Positions 55,298 through 64,000 of a DNA stretch of 64,000 bases are shown here, in pieces. Made by a program: the position numbers and the translations under genes. The stretch is from Aurantiacibacter sp. MUD11 (GTDB lineage Bacteria > Pseudomonadota > Alphaproteobacteria > Sphingomonadales > Sphingomonadaceae). Position 1 is the first letter of the stretch. Each line of letters begins with the position of its first letter. The stretch spans positions 558,001-622,000 of the forward strand of contig NZ_CP114054.1 of assembly GCF_026967575.1 (NCBI RefSeq), written 5' to 3'. The notes under the pieces were generated by a model. It searched no databases. It saw only the letters and a program-made list of their open reading frames with translations, and was not told the origin of the DNA.

Positions 55298-56176
55298 CTA
55301 GCTCGCCCCGCGCCCGCCTGCAAGGGGATGCCGTTCGTTCACCAGCGCAACAAGGCGCGCGGAATCGACGTGGGTATAGATTTGCGTGGTGGCGATATCG
55401 GCATGGCCCAGCAGGGTTTGCAGCACCCGCAGGTCCGCCCCGCCCTCCAGCAGGTGGGTGGCAAAGGCATGGCGCAGCACGTGCGGGCTGACCTTGGCCG
55501 GATCGATTCCCGCGCGCGCGGCCAGCTCCTTCACCAGCTGGTACAACCGGATGCGGGACAGGTGCTTCGCTCGCGAGGGGAAGAGGAAGACTGAACCGCC
55601 CGGCCGCACCTCCATCCAGCGTGAAATCGCCGCTTGCGCCCGGCGCGAGACGGGCACCATGCGCTGCTGTCCGCCCTTGCCGGTAATCGTGAGGAACGGT
55701 GCATCGCGCGGAACGGCGCTGACCGGCAGGGCCACCAGCTCGGTTGCCCGCAGGCCCGAACCGTAAAGCAGTTCCAGCAAGGCCAGCATGCGCACGGCTG
55801 CCGGACGTTCGCTGGCAGCCTCGTCCTCGGCGGTCTTGAACAGCGCCTCGACCTCCGCATGCGTCAAGATCTTGGGCAGCGGTCGCCGTGCTTGCGGGCG
55901 AGGAAGAGCCGTCGATGGATCGTCCTCGCGCAAGCCGTCGTCGATGCAGAAGCCGTAGAACTGACGCAGCGCGGAAATCTTGCGCGCCACCGTGGCTGGC
56001 GCCAGGTCGGCCCAGGCACCCGGCAGCCTTGCCAGGTCCTCCCGCGACGCCGTTTCCAGCGCGCCGACCACGTCTTCGCTACCTTCCAGATCCCGCCGAT
56101 AGGCCGCCAGCGTGTTCGCTGCCGCGCCGCGCTCTGCTGCGAGCATGGCGAGGAAGCTGTCGATGGCGCTGCCCAT
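55298..56176 (-). CDS. xerD: Tyrosine recombinase XerD
   Basis: Site-specific recombinase that resolves chromosome dimers at dif with XerC. The 292 residues contain the SAM-like N-terminal domain and all catalytic residues: R in [11 protein letters not shown] in TGKGGQ, H-x-x-R in [12 protein letters not shown], the late His in LLGHADIA and the tyrosine nucleophile in TQIYTHV. It is placed among housekeeping genes, with no integrase neighbours. Two nucleotides separate it from the preceding periplasmic protein gene. Confidence 0.95.
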   Translation of the reverse strand: MGSAIDSFLAMLAAERGAAANTLAAYRRDLEGSEDVVGALETASREDLARLPGAWADLAPATVARKISALRQFYGFCIDDGLREDDPSTALPRPQARRPLPKILTHAEVEALFKTAEDEAASERPAAVRMLALLELLYGSGLRATELVALPVSAVPRDAPFLTITGKGGQQRMVPVSRRAQAAISRWMEVRPGGSVFLFPSRAKHLSRIRLYQLVKELAARAGIDPAKVSPHVLRHAFATHLLEGGADLRVLQTLLGHADIATTQIYTHVDSARLVALVNERHPLAGGRGAS

Positions 56177-56178
56177 GA

Positions 56179-58038
56179 CTATACGCGCGCCACCGCCTCC
56201 GCGGCGATCATGCGGGCCTCGGCTTCCATTCCCGTCGCACTGAGCGAACGGACGATGAAATAGAGGTGGCGCGGGGTCATCTGATCCCAGCTGGTGCCTT
56301 GCATGCCCAACCCGGCCAGCAGCGCGACGAGCGTGGCATTACGCAGCTCGCTCGCGCGGGTTATCTTCTCGCTCCAGGCGCTGCTGCGTTGCAGGTTCAG
56401 TTCGAGCCGCTCCGAGAAATCGGCAACGTCGCCACTGTCGAGCCGTCCCAGGCCGGCAAGGCCCGCGACAAGGAAAGCGGACTTGCGCTGGTCGTCGCTG
56501 CCGTCGTCGTCGATGAAGCTGTCCACCCCGCCGCGCCCGACAGCGCCGCTGGGTTGCACCAGGGCGAGCAAGGCCCAGGCCTCGCTCCCCTCGGAGACGG
56601 CTTCACTCCAGCGCAGCGCATTGCGATCGAGGCCTGCGGTGAGCATGGAGGCGATGATGTCCGCGGCATCGTCTTCCATGGCGTCGCTGACGGGCAGGCG
56701 GGCTGCCGCATAGGCGGTCAGCACCATGCGCCCGTAGTCCATTTCGTCGCCCCACAGGCGCTGCATTGCCGCCAGACGACCCGCCGGGGAGCTGGCGACA
56801 TAGGCTTCGCGAAGCTCTGCGGGCAGGTCCTTGTCCGCCGCGTCATAGATGTCGCTGGCCCAGAGTTGGGAATAGAGATCGACCATGGCCGCCGACGACA
56901 GCACGCCGCGGGCCGCAGCCGTATCCGCCACCTGTACGCGGCGCAGCAGCGGCGTGGCCGGGATCAGCATCTCGGACATGCGATAGCGCGAGCCGAGGTT
57001 CTCCGTCAGGTCCTCCGGCAGGGTCTCGCTGAGCGTGCGCGACAGGGCGAAACGCCATGGCGTGATCTCGTCGACCTCGTCCCACTCGATATTGACCGCG
57101 CGGCTGCCATCGCCCGCGGCACCAGCGAACCGCTGGGCCAGTCGCACGTCGATTTCTTCGGCCAGCCCGGTTCCCAGCGCGCGTTGCAGGCGGCGATCGG
57201 CGCTGCGCGGTTCCCCGAGATAGGCGGAGCAGATTGCCTGCAGCAGTTCCCACTCCGGATCGTCGCGGAATTCGCCGTGCAGGCGAGCGACCGGACACAT
57301 GCCCAGGATATCGCCCGACAACAGGTAAGCGTCGAAGGCAGCGTTGGTGAGCCTGGAATTGTATTCCGAGCCATCCACGTCCTGCACCAGCGCCCGTGCG
57401 ACCGCGCTTTCGCCCATGTTGACAAGGGCCTGCGCGCGCAACGCAGCGAATTCCACCGGGTCGAGACCGCGCGGCGCATCGAGCCGGCTGGCGAGAGCAC
57501 GGCGATAGAGGATGTGTCCCCAGCGCGAGACCAGCGGCCCGTTGCCCGCCTGCAAGGCAGCGCGCACGAGGCTGGCCGGCTGGTTTGCCAGCGAACGGGC
57601 CGGGAAACCGCCCTCGCCGGCAGCGATGACGCCCACCTGCGCCACCTGGCGGCGCGCGGCGGCCGGAATGTCGAACTTCGGACGCAGGCCCAGCAGTTCG
57701 TTGATCTCATCGTCATCCATTTCCTCCAGCTCTTCGAGCGAGGGGAAATCTGCCGGCAGGGCGATCTGTCCGGGAAATGCCGGTTCGGGCGCGGCATCGG
57801 GCAGCGGCTGCACCACGGGCGAGCTGCCCGGCGCGGCGGGCGCTGCCGGGGCCGCAGGCTGGGCGGGCGCAACGGTACGCGCGGCGGTCGGCGTAGGTGT
57901 CGGGGCAGCCTGCGGCTGCGGCGGAGGCGGGGAATCGCGGAAGATCGGCGGCAGCAGGTCTTCCGGCCCGCCGGCCAGCGCCAGCGATGACGACAGCGCC
58001 AATGCCGCCCCGGTCATGAGCAAAACGGCCCGTTTCAC
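56179..58038 (-). CDS. Periplasmic protein of unknown function
   Basis: A large (619-residue) exported protein. The signal peptide is MKRAVLLMTGAALALSSSLALA, then a proline-alanine-rich linker (residues 30-75) and a helical-repeat-like core with no recognised family. An acidic segment (EELEEMDDDEINELLGLR) lies after the linker. The start is GTG 58038, overlapping the previous microprotein's TGA (GTGA). It sits between that microprotein and xerD, an arrangement I believe is found in related sphingomonads. Perhaps a scaffold for envelope or division proteins, but there is no direct evidence. Confidence 0.72.
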   Translation of the reverse strand: MKRAVLLMTGAALALSSSLALAGGPEDLLPPIFRDSPPPPQPQAAPTPTPTAARTVAPAQPAAPAAPAAPGSSPVVQPLPDAAPEPAFPGQIALPADFPSLEELEEMDDDEINELLGLRPKFDIPAAARRQVAQVGVIAAGEGGFPARSLANQPASLVRAALQAGNGPLVSRWGHILYRRALASRLDAPRGLDPVEFAALRAQALVNMGESAVARALVQDVDGSEYNSRLTNAAFDAYLLSGDILGMCPVARLHGEFRDDPEWELLQAICSAYLGEPRSADRRLQRALGTGLAEEIDVRLAQRFAGAAGDGSRAVNIEWDEVDEITPWRFALSRTLSETLPEDLTENLGSRYRMSEMLIPATPLLRRVQVADTAAARGVLSSAAMVDLYSQLWASDIYDAADKDLPAELREAYVASSPAGRLAAMQRLWGDEMDYGRMVLTAYAAARLPVSDAMEDDAADIIASMLTAGLDRNALRWSEAVSEGSEAWALLALVQPSGAVGRGGVDSFIDDDGSDDQRKSAFLVAGLAGLGRLDSGDVADFSERLELNLQRSSAWSEKITRASELRNATLVALLAGLGMQGTSWDQMTPRHLYFIVRSLSATGMEAEARMIAAEAVARV

Positions 58039-58175
58039 GCATCTTCCTCCGCAATTTCGACCGGCTGCACGATCAGGCGCTCTTCCTGGCGCCCGCCGTC
58101 GTACCAGGCCACCGCCAGGAACAGGCCCAGCAGCACCAGCAGGATACCGGCAATCGTCATCAGGCGCTTGGACAC
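58035..58175 (-). CDS. 46-residue membrane microprotein coupled to the next gene
   Basis: A small gene of 46 residues. The protein starts SKRLMTIAGILLVLLGLFL, then AVAWYDGGRQEERL and an acidic end, giving one N-terminal membrane helix. The start is GTG 58175 (an internal ATG at 58160 is possible). It ends with TGA overlapping the GTG of the 619-residue gene by four bases, so translation should be coupled. The hydrophobic pattern and the overlap make it a real gene in my view, though not certain. Confidence 0.62.
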   Translation of the reverse strand: MSKRLMTIAGILLVLLGLFLAVAWYDGGRQEERLIVQPVEIAEEDA

Positions 58176-58217
58176 CCTATCGACCCATCCTTGTCATCGC
58201 TGTTCCACAGCACAAGC

Positions 58218-58245
58218 TTGCCAGCGCGGTTAGCCCATCTATAGG
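58218..58245 (+). promoter_or_regulatory. Candidate promoter giving near-leaderless aroK mRNA
   Basis: TTGCCA (58218-58223), a 16-base spacer and TATAGG (58240-58245) predict a start near 58252, four bases before the aroK ATG. It resembles the tRNA-Asn promoter closely. No ribosome site lies upstream of the ATG. Confidence 0.5.
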
Positions 58246-58255
58246 CCATGCGGCA

Positions 58256-58831
58256 ATGACCATCGGCACACCCCTCCCCGACGATGCGACAATCCGCGCC
58301 TTGCGGCAGCGGATCGACCGACCGCTGGTGCTGGTGGGGATGATGGGGGTCGGCAAATCGACGGTCGGCAAGAAGCTGGCCGCCGTGCTGGGGATGAAGT
58401 TCGTCGACGCCGACGAGGAAATCGTCGAGGCGGCGAACATGTCGATCCCGGAAATCTTCGACGAATTCGGCGAAGCCTATTTCCGCGACGGCGAGAAGCG
58501 CGTGATCGCCCGCCTGCTGGAGGACCAGGGCTGCAACTGCGTGATCGCCACCGGCGGCGGCGCCTTCGTGCAGGAAGACACTCGTGAGATGATCCTCGAA
58601 CACGCAATCGCCATCTGGCTCGACAGCGACGTCGATACGCTGGTCGAACGGGTCAGCCGCAACGATCGCCGCCCGCTGTTGCGCGGCGGGGACACCCGAG
58701 AGATCGTGACGCGGATGAAGGCCGAACGGGAAGCCAGCTACGCGCAGGCGCCGATCAAGGTGCAAAGCAATTCGGGCCCGCACAACGAAGCGGTGGCCCG
58801 CATACTCAAGGAGCTCGACGAATGGCTGTAA
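58256..58831 (+). CDS. aroK: Shikimate kinase
   Basis: Phosphorylates shikimate for aromatic amino-acid synthesis. The 191-residue protein holds the Walker A GMMGVGKSTVGKKLA, the substrate-binding DADEEIVEAA, the ATGGGAFV phosphate-binding motif and the lid NDRRPLLRGGD. An N-terminal extension of about 24 residues precedes the kinase. Its last codons overlap aroB by ten bases. The ATG is at 58256. Confidence 0.95.
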   Translation: MTIGTPLPDDATIRALRQRIDRPLVLVGMMGVGKSTVGKKLAAVLGMKFVDADEEIVEAANMSIPEIFDEFGEAYFRDGEKRVIARLLEDQGCNCVIATGGGAFVQEDTREMILEHAIAIWLDSDVDTLVERVSRNDRRPLLRGGDTREIVTRMKAEREASYAQAPIKVQSNSGPHNEAVARILKELDEWL

Positions 58832-59928
58832 TCCGCGTGGAACTGGCCGGGCGCAGCTATGACGTGGTCGTCGGCAAGGGCCTGCTCGACAACCCGCAGA
58901 CCCCGCTGGCAGGCTACCTGCGCAAGCAGGAAATCGCCGTCGTCGCCGACCGGAACTCGCACCAGTTCCATGGCGAGGCGCTGGAAGCGGCGCTGGACCG
59001 CTTCGGCGTCGGCGCCAACTGGTTCATCACCGAACCCGGCGAAGGAGCGAAAAGCTGGGAAGTGCTGGAAAAGCTGGTCGAATGGCTGCTCTCGCTGGGC
59101 GTGGAACGCGGCGACCACATCATCGCGCTGGGCGGCGGCGTGGTGGGCGATCTCACCGGCTTCGCCGCGTCGATGGTCAAGCGCGGGTGCGGCTTCGTGC
59201 AGATTCCCACCACCCTGCTGGCGCAGGTCGATAGCTCGGTGGGCGGCAAGACCGCCATCAACACCAGCGCAGGCAAGAACCTGGTGGGGGCCTTCCACCA
59301 GCCCTCGCTGGTGCTGGCCGACACGGGCACGCTCTCCACCCTCCCTGCGCGCGAGATGGGCGCCGGCTATGCCGAGATCATCAAGTACGGCATCCTGGGC
59401 GATGCCGCTTTCTTCGCCTGGTGCGAAGAGAACGGCCCCAAGGTCATCGACCGCGAACCCGAGGCGCTGGAATATGCGGTGAGCGAGAGCGTGAAGGCCA
59501 AGGCCCGCATCGTGGCCGAGGACGAACGCGAGACCGCCGACCGCCGCGCCTTGCTGAACCTCGGCCACACCTTCGGCCATGCGCTGGAAGCCGAAACGGG
59601 CTTTTCCGCCAACCTGCTGCATGGCGAAGCCGTCGCCCTCGGCATGGTCCTTGCCGCTCGGTATTCCGCGCGGCTGGGATATATCCCGGCCAGCGACGCG
59701 GAACGGGTCGCCAAGGCCATCGGCAATGCCGGGTTGCAGACCGAAATCTCCTCGCTGGGCCTCAAGTGCACCGGCCACGGCCTGTCCTCGCACATGATGC
59801 ACGACAAGAAGATGGATGCCGGCACCCTGCCCTTCATCCTGCTGCGGTCCATCGGCGACGCCTTCGTGGACCGGCAGGTGGACATGGGCGACGTCGCCGC
59901 CTTCCTCGACGAAGAACTGCGGAAATAA
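58822..59928 (+). CDS. aroB: 3-Dehydroquinate synthase
   Basis: Converts DAHP to 3-dehydroquinate using NAD as catalytic cofactor. The 368-residue protein contains the GGGVVGDLTGFAAS block, the metal-ligand and substrate segment PTTLLAQVDSSVGGKTAIN and the zinc-binding LNLGHTFGHALEAETG. Overlap with aroK keeps the two in one operon. Confidence 0.95.
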   Translation: MAVIRVELAGRSYDVVVGKGLLDNPQTPLAGYLRKQEIAVVADRNSHQFHGEALEAALDRFGVGANWFITEPGEGAKSWEVLEKLVEWLLSLGVERGDHIIALGGGVVGDLTGFAASMVKRGCGFVQIPTTLLAQVDSSVGGKTAINTSAGKNLVGAFHQPSLVLADTGTLSTLPAREMGAGYAEIIKYGILGDAAFFAWCEENGPKVIDREPEALEYAVSESVKAKARIVAEDERETADRRALLNLGHTFGHALEAETGFSANLLHGEAVALGMVLAARYSARLGYIPASDAERVAKAIGNAGLQTEISSLGLKCTGHGLSSHMMHDKKMDAGTLPFILLRSIGDAFVDRQVDMGDVAAFLDEELRK

Positions 59929-60003
59929 TCCGCGCCGGGAGAGACAGGCGCCGCGGTAGGCGATAGGCAGTTGCTCTCGTAACCAGTCGCGAAGGGCCTG
60001 CCC

Positions 60004-61404
60004 ATGACCGTTGCCGAAGCCACCCCGGAACTGCACGACCCGCAGGACACCTCGTTCCTCGGCCATCCCAAGGGCCTGGGCTACCTCGCCTTCACCGAAG
60101 CGTGGGAGCGATTCAGTTTCTACGGCATGCAGGCGCTGCTGGTGCTGTACATGGTCAATTCGCTGCTGCTGCCCGGAGAGGTGGAGCAGGTGGCCGGGAT
60201 CGAGCAGCTGCGGGCGCTGTACGGCGGGCTGGAAGGCCAGGCCTTCGCCAGCGCCATCTTCGGCACCTATGCCGCCAGCGTCTACCTGACGCCGATCTTC
60301 GGGGGACTGCTGGCTGACCGGGTGCTGGGCAAGCGGCGGACGGTGCTGCTGGGCGCGCTGACCATGGCGGTGGGCCACTTCCTGATGGCCTTCAATGTCA
60401 CCTTCCTGCTGGCATTGCTGTGCCTGATCGTCGGCTCCGGCATGTTCAAGGGGAACATCTCCAGCCAGGTCGGTAGCCTCTACAAGCCGGACGACCTGCG
60501 CCGCGCCGACGCGTTCCAGATCTTCTACCTCGGCATCAATGCCGGCGTGATTGCCAGCCCGCTGGTGGTGGGCACGCTGGGTGAGACCATGGGCTGGCAC
60601 TGGGGCTTCGGCGCGGCAGGCGTCGGCATGGTGATCGGCTGCATTATCTACATCGCCGGTCAAAAGTACCTGCCGCGCGAGCATTTCGCTCCGCCGGCGG
60701 AAAAGGCCAAGGCCGATCCCAAGCCGCCGATGACCCGCACCGACTGGCTTGCCACCATCGCCCTGCTGATCCTGATCCCGGTGCTGGCGCTGGCCATCGT
60801 GCCCAACAACCAGATCTTCAACGCCTACCTCGTCTGGGGCGACCAGCAGTTCGCGCTCTACTGGGGTGACGAAAAGCTGCCGACCACCTGGCTGATCACG
60901 CTCGACGCGGTGGTATCGGTCAGCTTCCTCGCTGGTGTCGCGGCCTTCTATCGCTGGTGGAAGACAAAGTGGCAGGAGCCGGACGAGCTGACCAAGATCA
61001 TTATCGGTTCGCTGTTCTCGATGGGCGGCATGGCCTGCCTGTGGATGGCGGCTGCAACCACGCCCGAAGGCGAGAAGATCGGGCTGTTCTGGCCAGTGAT
61101 GTTCCACATCGTGAACTCCATCGGCTTTGCCCACGTCCTGCCGGTCAGCCTGGCGCTGTTCGCCCGATTGGCGCCGCAGCAGGTATCCGGCACGGTGATC
61201 GGGCTCTATTTCCTGGCCTTCTTCATGGGCAATTCCATCGTCGGCTGGGTCGGCGGCTGGTTCGAGACCATGCCGGTGACGCAATTCTGGCTGATGCACA
61301 TGGGCTTTGCCGCCGCGGCCGGCGTGGTGTTCCTGCTGTTCAAGCTGGTGCTCGCGCCCGTGCTGATGGGCAAGGCGGAGCCGGAAGCCGAAGCAACCGC
61401 CTAG
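60004..61404 (+). CDS. POT/PTR2-family proton-coupled peptide transporter
   Basis: An inner-membrane symporter of 466 residues for di- and tripeptides. The proton-coupling motif ExxER is seen as FTEAWERFSFYGMQALL, and the family motif FYLGINAGVIASPLVVG follows. Twelve or more helices are predicted by eye. ATG 60004 has a GAAGGG site. It converges with the crotonase gene, 3 nt apart. Confidence 0.92.
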   Translation: MTVAEATPELHDPQDTSFLGHPKGLGYLAFTEAWERFSFYGMQALLVLYMVNSLLLPGEVEQVAGIEQLRALYGGLEGQAFASAIFGTYAASVYLTPIFGGLLADRVLGKRRTVLLGALTMAVGHFLMAFNVTFLLALLCLIVGSGMFKGNISSQVGSLYKPDDLRRADAFQIFYLGINAGVIASPLVVGTLGETMGWHWGFGAAGVGMVIGCIIYIAGQKYLPREHFAPPAEKAKADPKPPMTRTDWLATIALLILIPVLALAIVPNNQIFNAYLVWGDQQFALYWGDEKLPTTWLITLDAVVSVSFLAGVAAFYRWWKTKWQEPDELTKIIIGSLFSMGGMACLWMAAATTPEGEKIGLFWPVMFHIVNSIGFAHVLPVSLALFARLAPQQVSGTVIGLYFLAFFMGNSIVGWVGGWFETMPVTQFWLMHMGFAAAAGVVFLLFKLVLAPVLMGKAEPEAEATA

Positions 61405-61407
61405 CGC

Positions 61408-62217
61408 CTACTTGCCCTGGAAGCGCGGGGGACGCTTTTCGCGGAAGGCCATCACGGCTTCCATGAAGTCTTGCGTGGCGCCGGCAATCGCCTGGTTTTT
61501 CGCCTCGGTTGCCAGCACGGCGTCGAAGTCATGGTCCAGCGCGAAGGCGACCTGTTTGCGGATCAGTCCGAGTGCCCGCGAAGGACCGTCGGCCAGCTTG
61601 CGGGCGATGGCCAAGGCCTCGTCCAGCACGGCCTCGTCATCGACCACGCGGTTCACCAGGCCGAGGCGCAACGCTTCGTCCGCCGGGATTTCCCCGCCCA
61701 GGAGGGCCAGCTCCAGTGCCTTGGCCCGGCCGACGGCCCTGGCCACCAGCCAGGTGGACCCGGCATCGGGCACCAGGCCGATATTGACGAAGGCGAGCAT
61801 CAGGTAGGCCGAGCGCGCCATTACCGCGATGTCGCCCGACAGCGCAAAGCCCATGCCCGCGCCCACGGCCGGCCCGTTGATGGCCGACACGATCGGTACC
61901 GGGCAATCCGCCAGCTTGCGGATCATCGGGTTGTAATGCGTTTCCAGCGGGTCGGAGAGATCGCGCGAGAGGGCGTCTTCCGGCCCATCCCCGCCCTGCA
62001 GATCCGCGCCTGCACAAAAAGCCTTGCCCGCGCCGGTGACGACGATGGCCCGCGCACCCTCTTCCACGGCCCGGTCGACCGCGGTCTGCCATTCGCCGAA
62101 CAGCGTCGGCGTCAGGGCATTGAGTCGCTCCGGCCGGTTCAGCGTCAGTGTCGCGACATTGTCAGCCAGCGCATAGGCGACCTTGGCGGCGGAAGGCTCA
62201 GTACTCATTGTCGTCAT
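61408..62217 (-). CDS. Crotonase-fold isomerase, PaaG-like
   Basis: A 269-residue enoyl-CoA hydratase/isomerase family protein. It has AFCAGADLQGGDGPE and GPAVGAGMGFALSGDIAVMA, but the two glutamates needed for hydration are replaced (positions where ECH has E144 and E164 carry G and N). The GLVPDAGSTWLVAR block with aspartate matches PaaG-like isomerases (phenylacetate pathway). Isomerase activity is therefore more likely than hydration. It overlaps the upstream gene by 20 nt; ATG 62217 or 62208 may be used. Confidence 0.83.
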   Translation of the reverse strand: MTTMSTEPSAAKVAYALADNVATLTLNRPERLNALTPTLFGEWQTAVDRAVEEGARAIVVTGAGKAFCAGADLQGGDGPEDALSRDLSDPLETHYNPMIRKLADCPVPIVSAINGPAVGAGMGFALSGDIAVMARSAYLMLAFVNIGLVPDAGSTWLVARAVGRAKALELALLGGEIPADEALRLGLVNRVVDDEAVLDEALAIARKLADGPSRALGLIRKQVAFALDHDFDAVLATEAKNQAIAGATQDFMEAVMAFREKRPPRFQGK

Positions 62218-62503
62218 ATTCCTTTTCGGCGCGGAACCAGCGGATCGCCAGCACGATCACGCCGAAGCCGATCATCAGCCAGACGCCGAAGCCTGCCAAC
62301 GGACTGTCCGAAGTGGTCTGCCGCATGGCGAAGGCCACGGTCATGATCGGCACGGTGACGAGCACGGCAATCCGGTTCGATTTCACCAGCCGCCGGACGA
62401 TCGCGAGGTCCAGCAGCCAGCTGAACAGGTAGATTCCGATGACAGACCCGATCCACTGGCCGATTTCATAGGAATTGAGAGTTAGCCAGATGCTCGGGTC
62501 CAT
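62198..62503 (-). CDS. Small membrane protein of unknown function
   Basis: A 101-residue protein with three hydrophobic segments: IGSVIGIYLFSWLLDLAI, IAVLVTVPIMTVAFAM and VWLMIGFGVIVLAIRWF. A basic loop RRLVKSNRI separates the first two. I do not recognise a family. It lies 8 nt after pccB and overlaps the PaaG-like gene, so all three are probably co-transcribed. Confidence 0.72.
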   Translation of the reverse strand: MDPSIWLTLNSYEIGQWIGSVIGIYLFSWLLDLAIVRRLVKSNRIAVLVTVPIMTVAFAMRQTTSDSPLAGFGVWLMIGFGVIVLAIRWFRAEKEYDDNEY

Positions 62504-62511
62504 CGTTCACC

Positions 62512-64000
62512 TCACAGGGGAAGGTTGTCGTGCTTCTTCCAGGGGTTCTGGAGCTGCTTGTTCCGCAGCTTGCGCAGGCCCAAGGCGATACGCTTGCGGG
62601 TGGAATGCGGGTAGATCACCTCGTCGATATAGCCGCGCTGCGCCGCCACGAAGGGATTGGCGAAGCGGTCTTCGTATTCCTTCGTTTTCTCGGCGATCTT
62701 GTCCGGATCGTCGCGGTCCTTGCGGAAGATGATCTCCACCGCGCCCTTCGCGCCCATCACCGCGATTTCGGCGGTCGGCCAGGCGTAATTGAGGTCCCCG
62801 CGCAGGTGCTTTGACGCCATCACGTCGTACGCGCCGCCATAGGCCTTGCGGGTGATGATGGTGATCTTGGGCACGGTCGCCTCGGCATAGGCGAACAGCA
62901 GCTTCGCGCCGTGCTTGATGATGCCGTTATGCTCCTGCGCGGTGCCGGGCAGGAAGCCGGGCACGTCCACCAGCGTGACGATGGGAATGTTGAAGGCATC
63001 GCAGAAGCGCACGAAGCGCGCCGCCTTGCGGCTGGCGTTGATGTCCAGCACGCCGGCCAGCACCATCGGCTGGTTGGCGACGAAGCCTACCGGGCGACCC
63101 TCTACCCGGCCGAAGCCGGTGATGATGTTGGCGCCGAAGGCAGGCTGCACTTCGAAGAAGTTGCCCTCGTCCACCACCTTGGTGATGACTTCGCGGATGT
63201 CATAGGGCTGGTTGGCATTGTCGGGGATCAGCGTGTCGAGACTGTCCTCGATGCGGTCCCACGGATCTTCGGTCGGCAACTCGGGCAGTTCGTCGCGGTT
63301 GTTCGACGGCAGGAAGCCCATCAGTTCACGCGCGGCCAGCAGCGCCTCGATGTCGTTCTCCAGCGCCAGGTCGGCGACGCTGGTTTTGCTGGTGTGTACC
63401 ACGGCCCCGCCCAGCTCTTCCTGCGTCACTTCCTCGTTGGTGACGGTCTTCACCACCTCCGGACCGGTGACGAACATGTACGAGCTGTCCTTCACCATGA
63501 AAATGAAGTCGGTCATCGCCGGGGAATAGACCGCCCCGCCCGCGCACGGTCCCATGATCAGCGAGAGCTGCGGCACCACGCCCGATGCCAGCACGTTTTT
63601 CTGGAACACGTCGGCATAGCCGCCCAGCGAGGCGACGCCTTCCTGGATGCGCGCGCCGCCAGAGTCGTTGAGGCCGATGACCGGCGCGCCAACACGCATG
63701 GCCATTTCCATGACCTTGCAGATCTTCTCCGCGTGGCGCTTCGACAGCGATCCGCCGAACACGGTAAAATCCTGGCTGAAGACATAGACCAGCCGCCCGT
63801 TGATCGTGCCGCTGCCGGTAACGACGCCGTCGCCGGGAATCTTCTGCTCCTGCATGCCGAAATCGACGCAATCGTGCTCGACATAGGTGTCCAGCTCTTC
63901 GAACGATCCCTCGTCCAGCAGCACGTCGAGACGCTCGCGCGCAGTCAGCTTGCCCTTGGCGTGCTGAGCGGCGATGCGCTTCTCCCCGCCACCCAGCTTG
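62512..64000 (-). CDS. pccB: Propionyl-CoA carboxylase beta subunit (5' end outside window)
   Basis: The carboxyltransferase of acyl-CoA carboxylase; it moves CO2 from biotin to propionyl-CoA (or similar acyl-CoA) and feeds methylmalonyl-CoA into the citric-acid cycle. The frame is open to the right edge, with the opening [20 protein letters not shown] still visible. Further blocks are [20 protein letters not shown], the oxyanion [16 protein letters not shown], and [17 protein letters not shown]. The CoA specificity (propionyl vs. methylcrotonyl) is judged by the overall match and cannot be tested here. It seems to lead the pccB - small membrane protein - PaaG-like run. Confidence 0.92.
   Translation of the reverse strand, partial: KLGGGEKRIAAQHAKGKLTARERLDVLLDEGSFEELDTYVEHDCVDFGMQEQKIPGDGVVTGSGTINGRLVYVFSQDFTVFGGSLSKRHAEKICKVMEMAMRVGAPVIGLNDSGGARIQEGVASLGGYADVFQKNVLASGVVPQLSLIMGPCAGGAVYSPAMTDFIFMVKDSSYMFVTGPEVVKTVTNEEVTQEELGGAVVHTSKTSVADLALENDIEALLAARELMGFLPSNNRDELPELPTEDPWDRIEDSLDTLIPDNANQPYDIREVITKVVDEGNFFEVQPAFGANIITGFGRVEGRPVGFVANQPMVLAGVLDINASRKAARFVRFCDAFNIPIVTLVDVPGFLPGTAQEHNGIIKHGAKLLFAYAEATVPKITIITRKAYGGAYDVMASKHLRGDLNYAWPTAEIAVMGAKGAVEIIFRKDRDDPDKIAEKTKEYEDRFANPFVAAQRGYIDEVIYPHSTRKRIALGLRKLRNKQLQNPWKKHDNLPL

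Noticed and set aside
55298..56176. Phage or island integrase
   Set aside because: Its catalytic residues, size and housekeeping neighbours fit XerD, and there are no phage genes or attachment repeats.

Overview
The window looks like chromosomal core DNA of an alphaproteobacterium of the Sphingomonadales, most likely an Erythrobacteraceae-type organism. This rests on the very high GC content, the gene order (ETF-QO next to a UDG-like protein, a lytic transglycosylase and MoaB; DivL-TsaE-AmgK-MurU-AddB-AddA-TrxA; RecG and Mfd flanking SdhE), a GTTC-N7-GTTC LexA site of alphaproteobacterial type, and a single-permease Lol exporter. It is packed with genes (about 56 protein genes and two tRNA genes). 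I see no insertion sequence, prophage, CRISPR array or plasmid gene, and no gene-free stretch longer than 300 bases. The genus is an inference, not shown by the sequence.

Layout. 1-7.99 kb: ispE (partial), ETF-QO, a glycosylase-fold protein without its catalytic residues, a lytic transglycosylase, moaB, a VOC protein diverging from a LexA-boxed radical SAM gene, and an OmpA-type porin with a 29-proline linker. 8-16.3 kb (minus strand): dnaE1, two small hypothetical genes, lolD and the Lol permease, and a DUF885 metallohydrolase. 16.4-25.9 kb: amino-acid permease, zinc-ribbon protein, recG, a small exported protein, sdhE, mfd and an EAL phosphodiesterase. 26-33.6 kb: nadK, tRNA-Asn, an exported methyltransferase-like lipoprotein, secA, a small exported protein, argJ, an inositol-phosphatase family gene and trxA. 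33.6-44.6 kb is one long minus-strand chain, mostly with overlapping starts and stops: divL-tsaE-amgK-murU-addB-addA. 44.7-52.6 kb: ahcY, peroxiredoxin, a phospholipid-methyltransferase-like gene, murA, folE, a phospholipase D-like gene, hemerythrin, tRNA-Arg, a Nudix hydrolase and two Flp pilins. 52.7-64 kb: M48 lipoprotein protease, accA, xerD, a periplasmic protein coupled to a 46-residue membrane microprotein, aroK-aroB, a POT transporter, a PaaG-like crotonase, a small membrane protein and pccB (partial).

How the genes work together. Four themes recur: cell envelope (lytic transglycosylase, AmgK/MurU recycling, MurA, Lol export, SecA, OmpA), DNA replication and repair (DnaE1, RecG, Mfd, AddAB, XerD, the SOS-boxed radical SAM protein, MutT-like Nudix), cell-cycle signalling (DivL with tyrosine at the phospho-acceptor site) and central metabolism (fatty-acid, shikimate, MEP, arginine, folate and SAM-cycle genes).

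The least expected observations are these: a well-formed LexA operator over the start of the radical SAM gene; several promoters placed so that the mRNA would be leaderless or nearly so (dnaE1, argJ, aroK, the radical SAM gene); the Tyr-for-His kinase; the UDG-fold protein lacking its catalytic motifs; the lipoprotein methyltransferase; and the translationally coupled 46-residue membrane protein. I found no clearly new multi-gene system; the window is mainly housekeeping DNA with several individually interesting genes.
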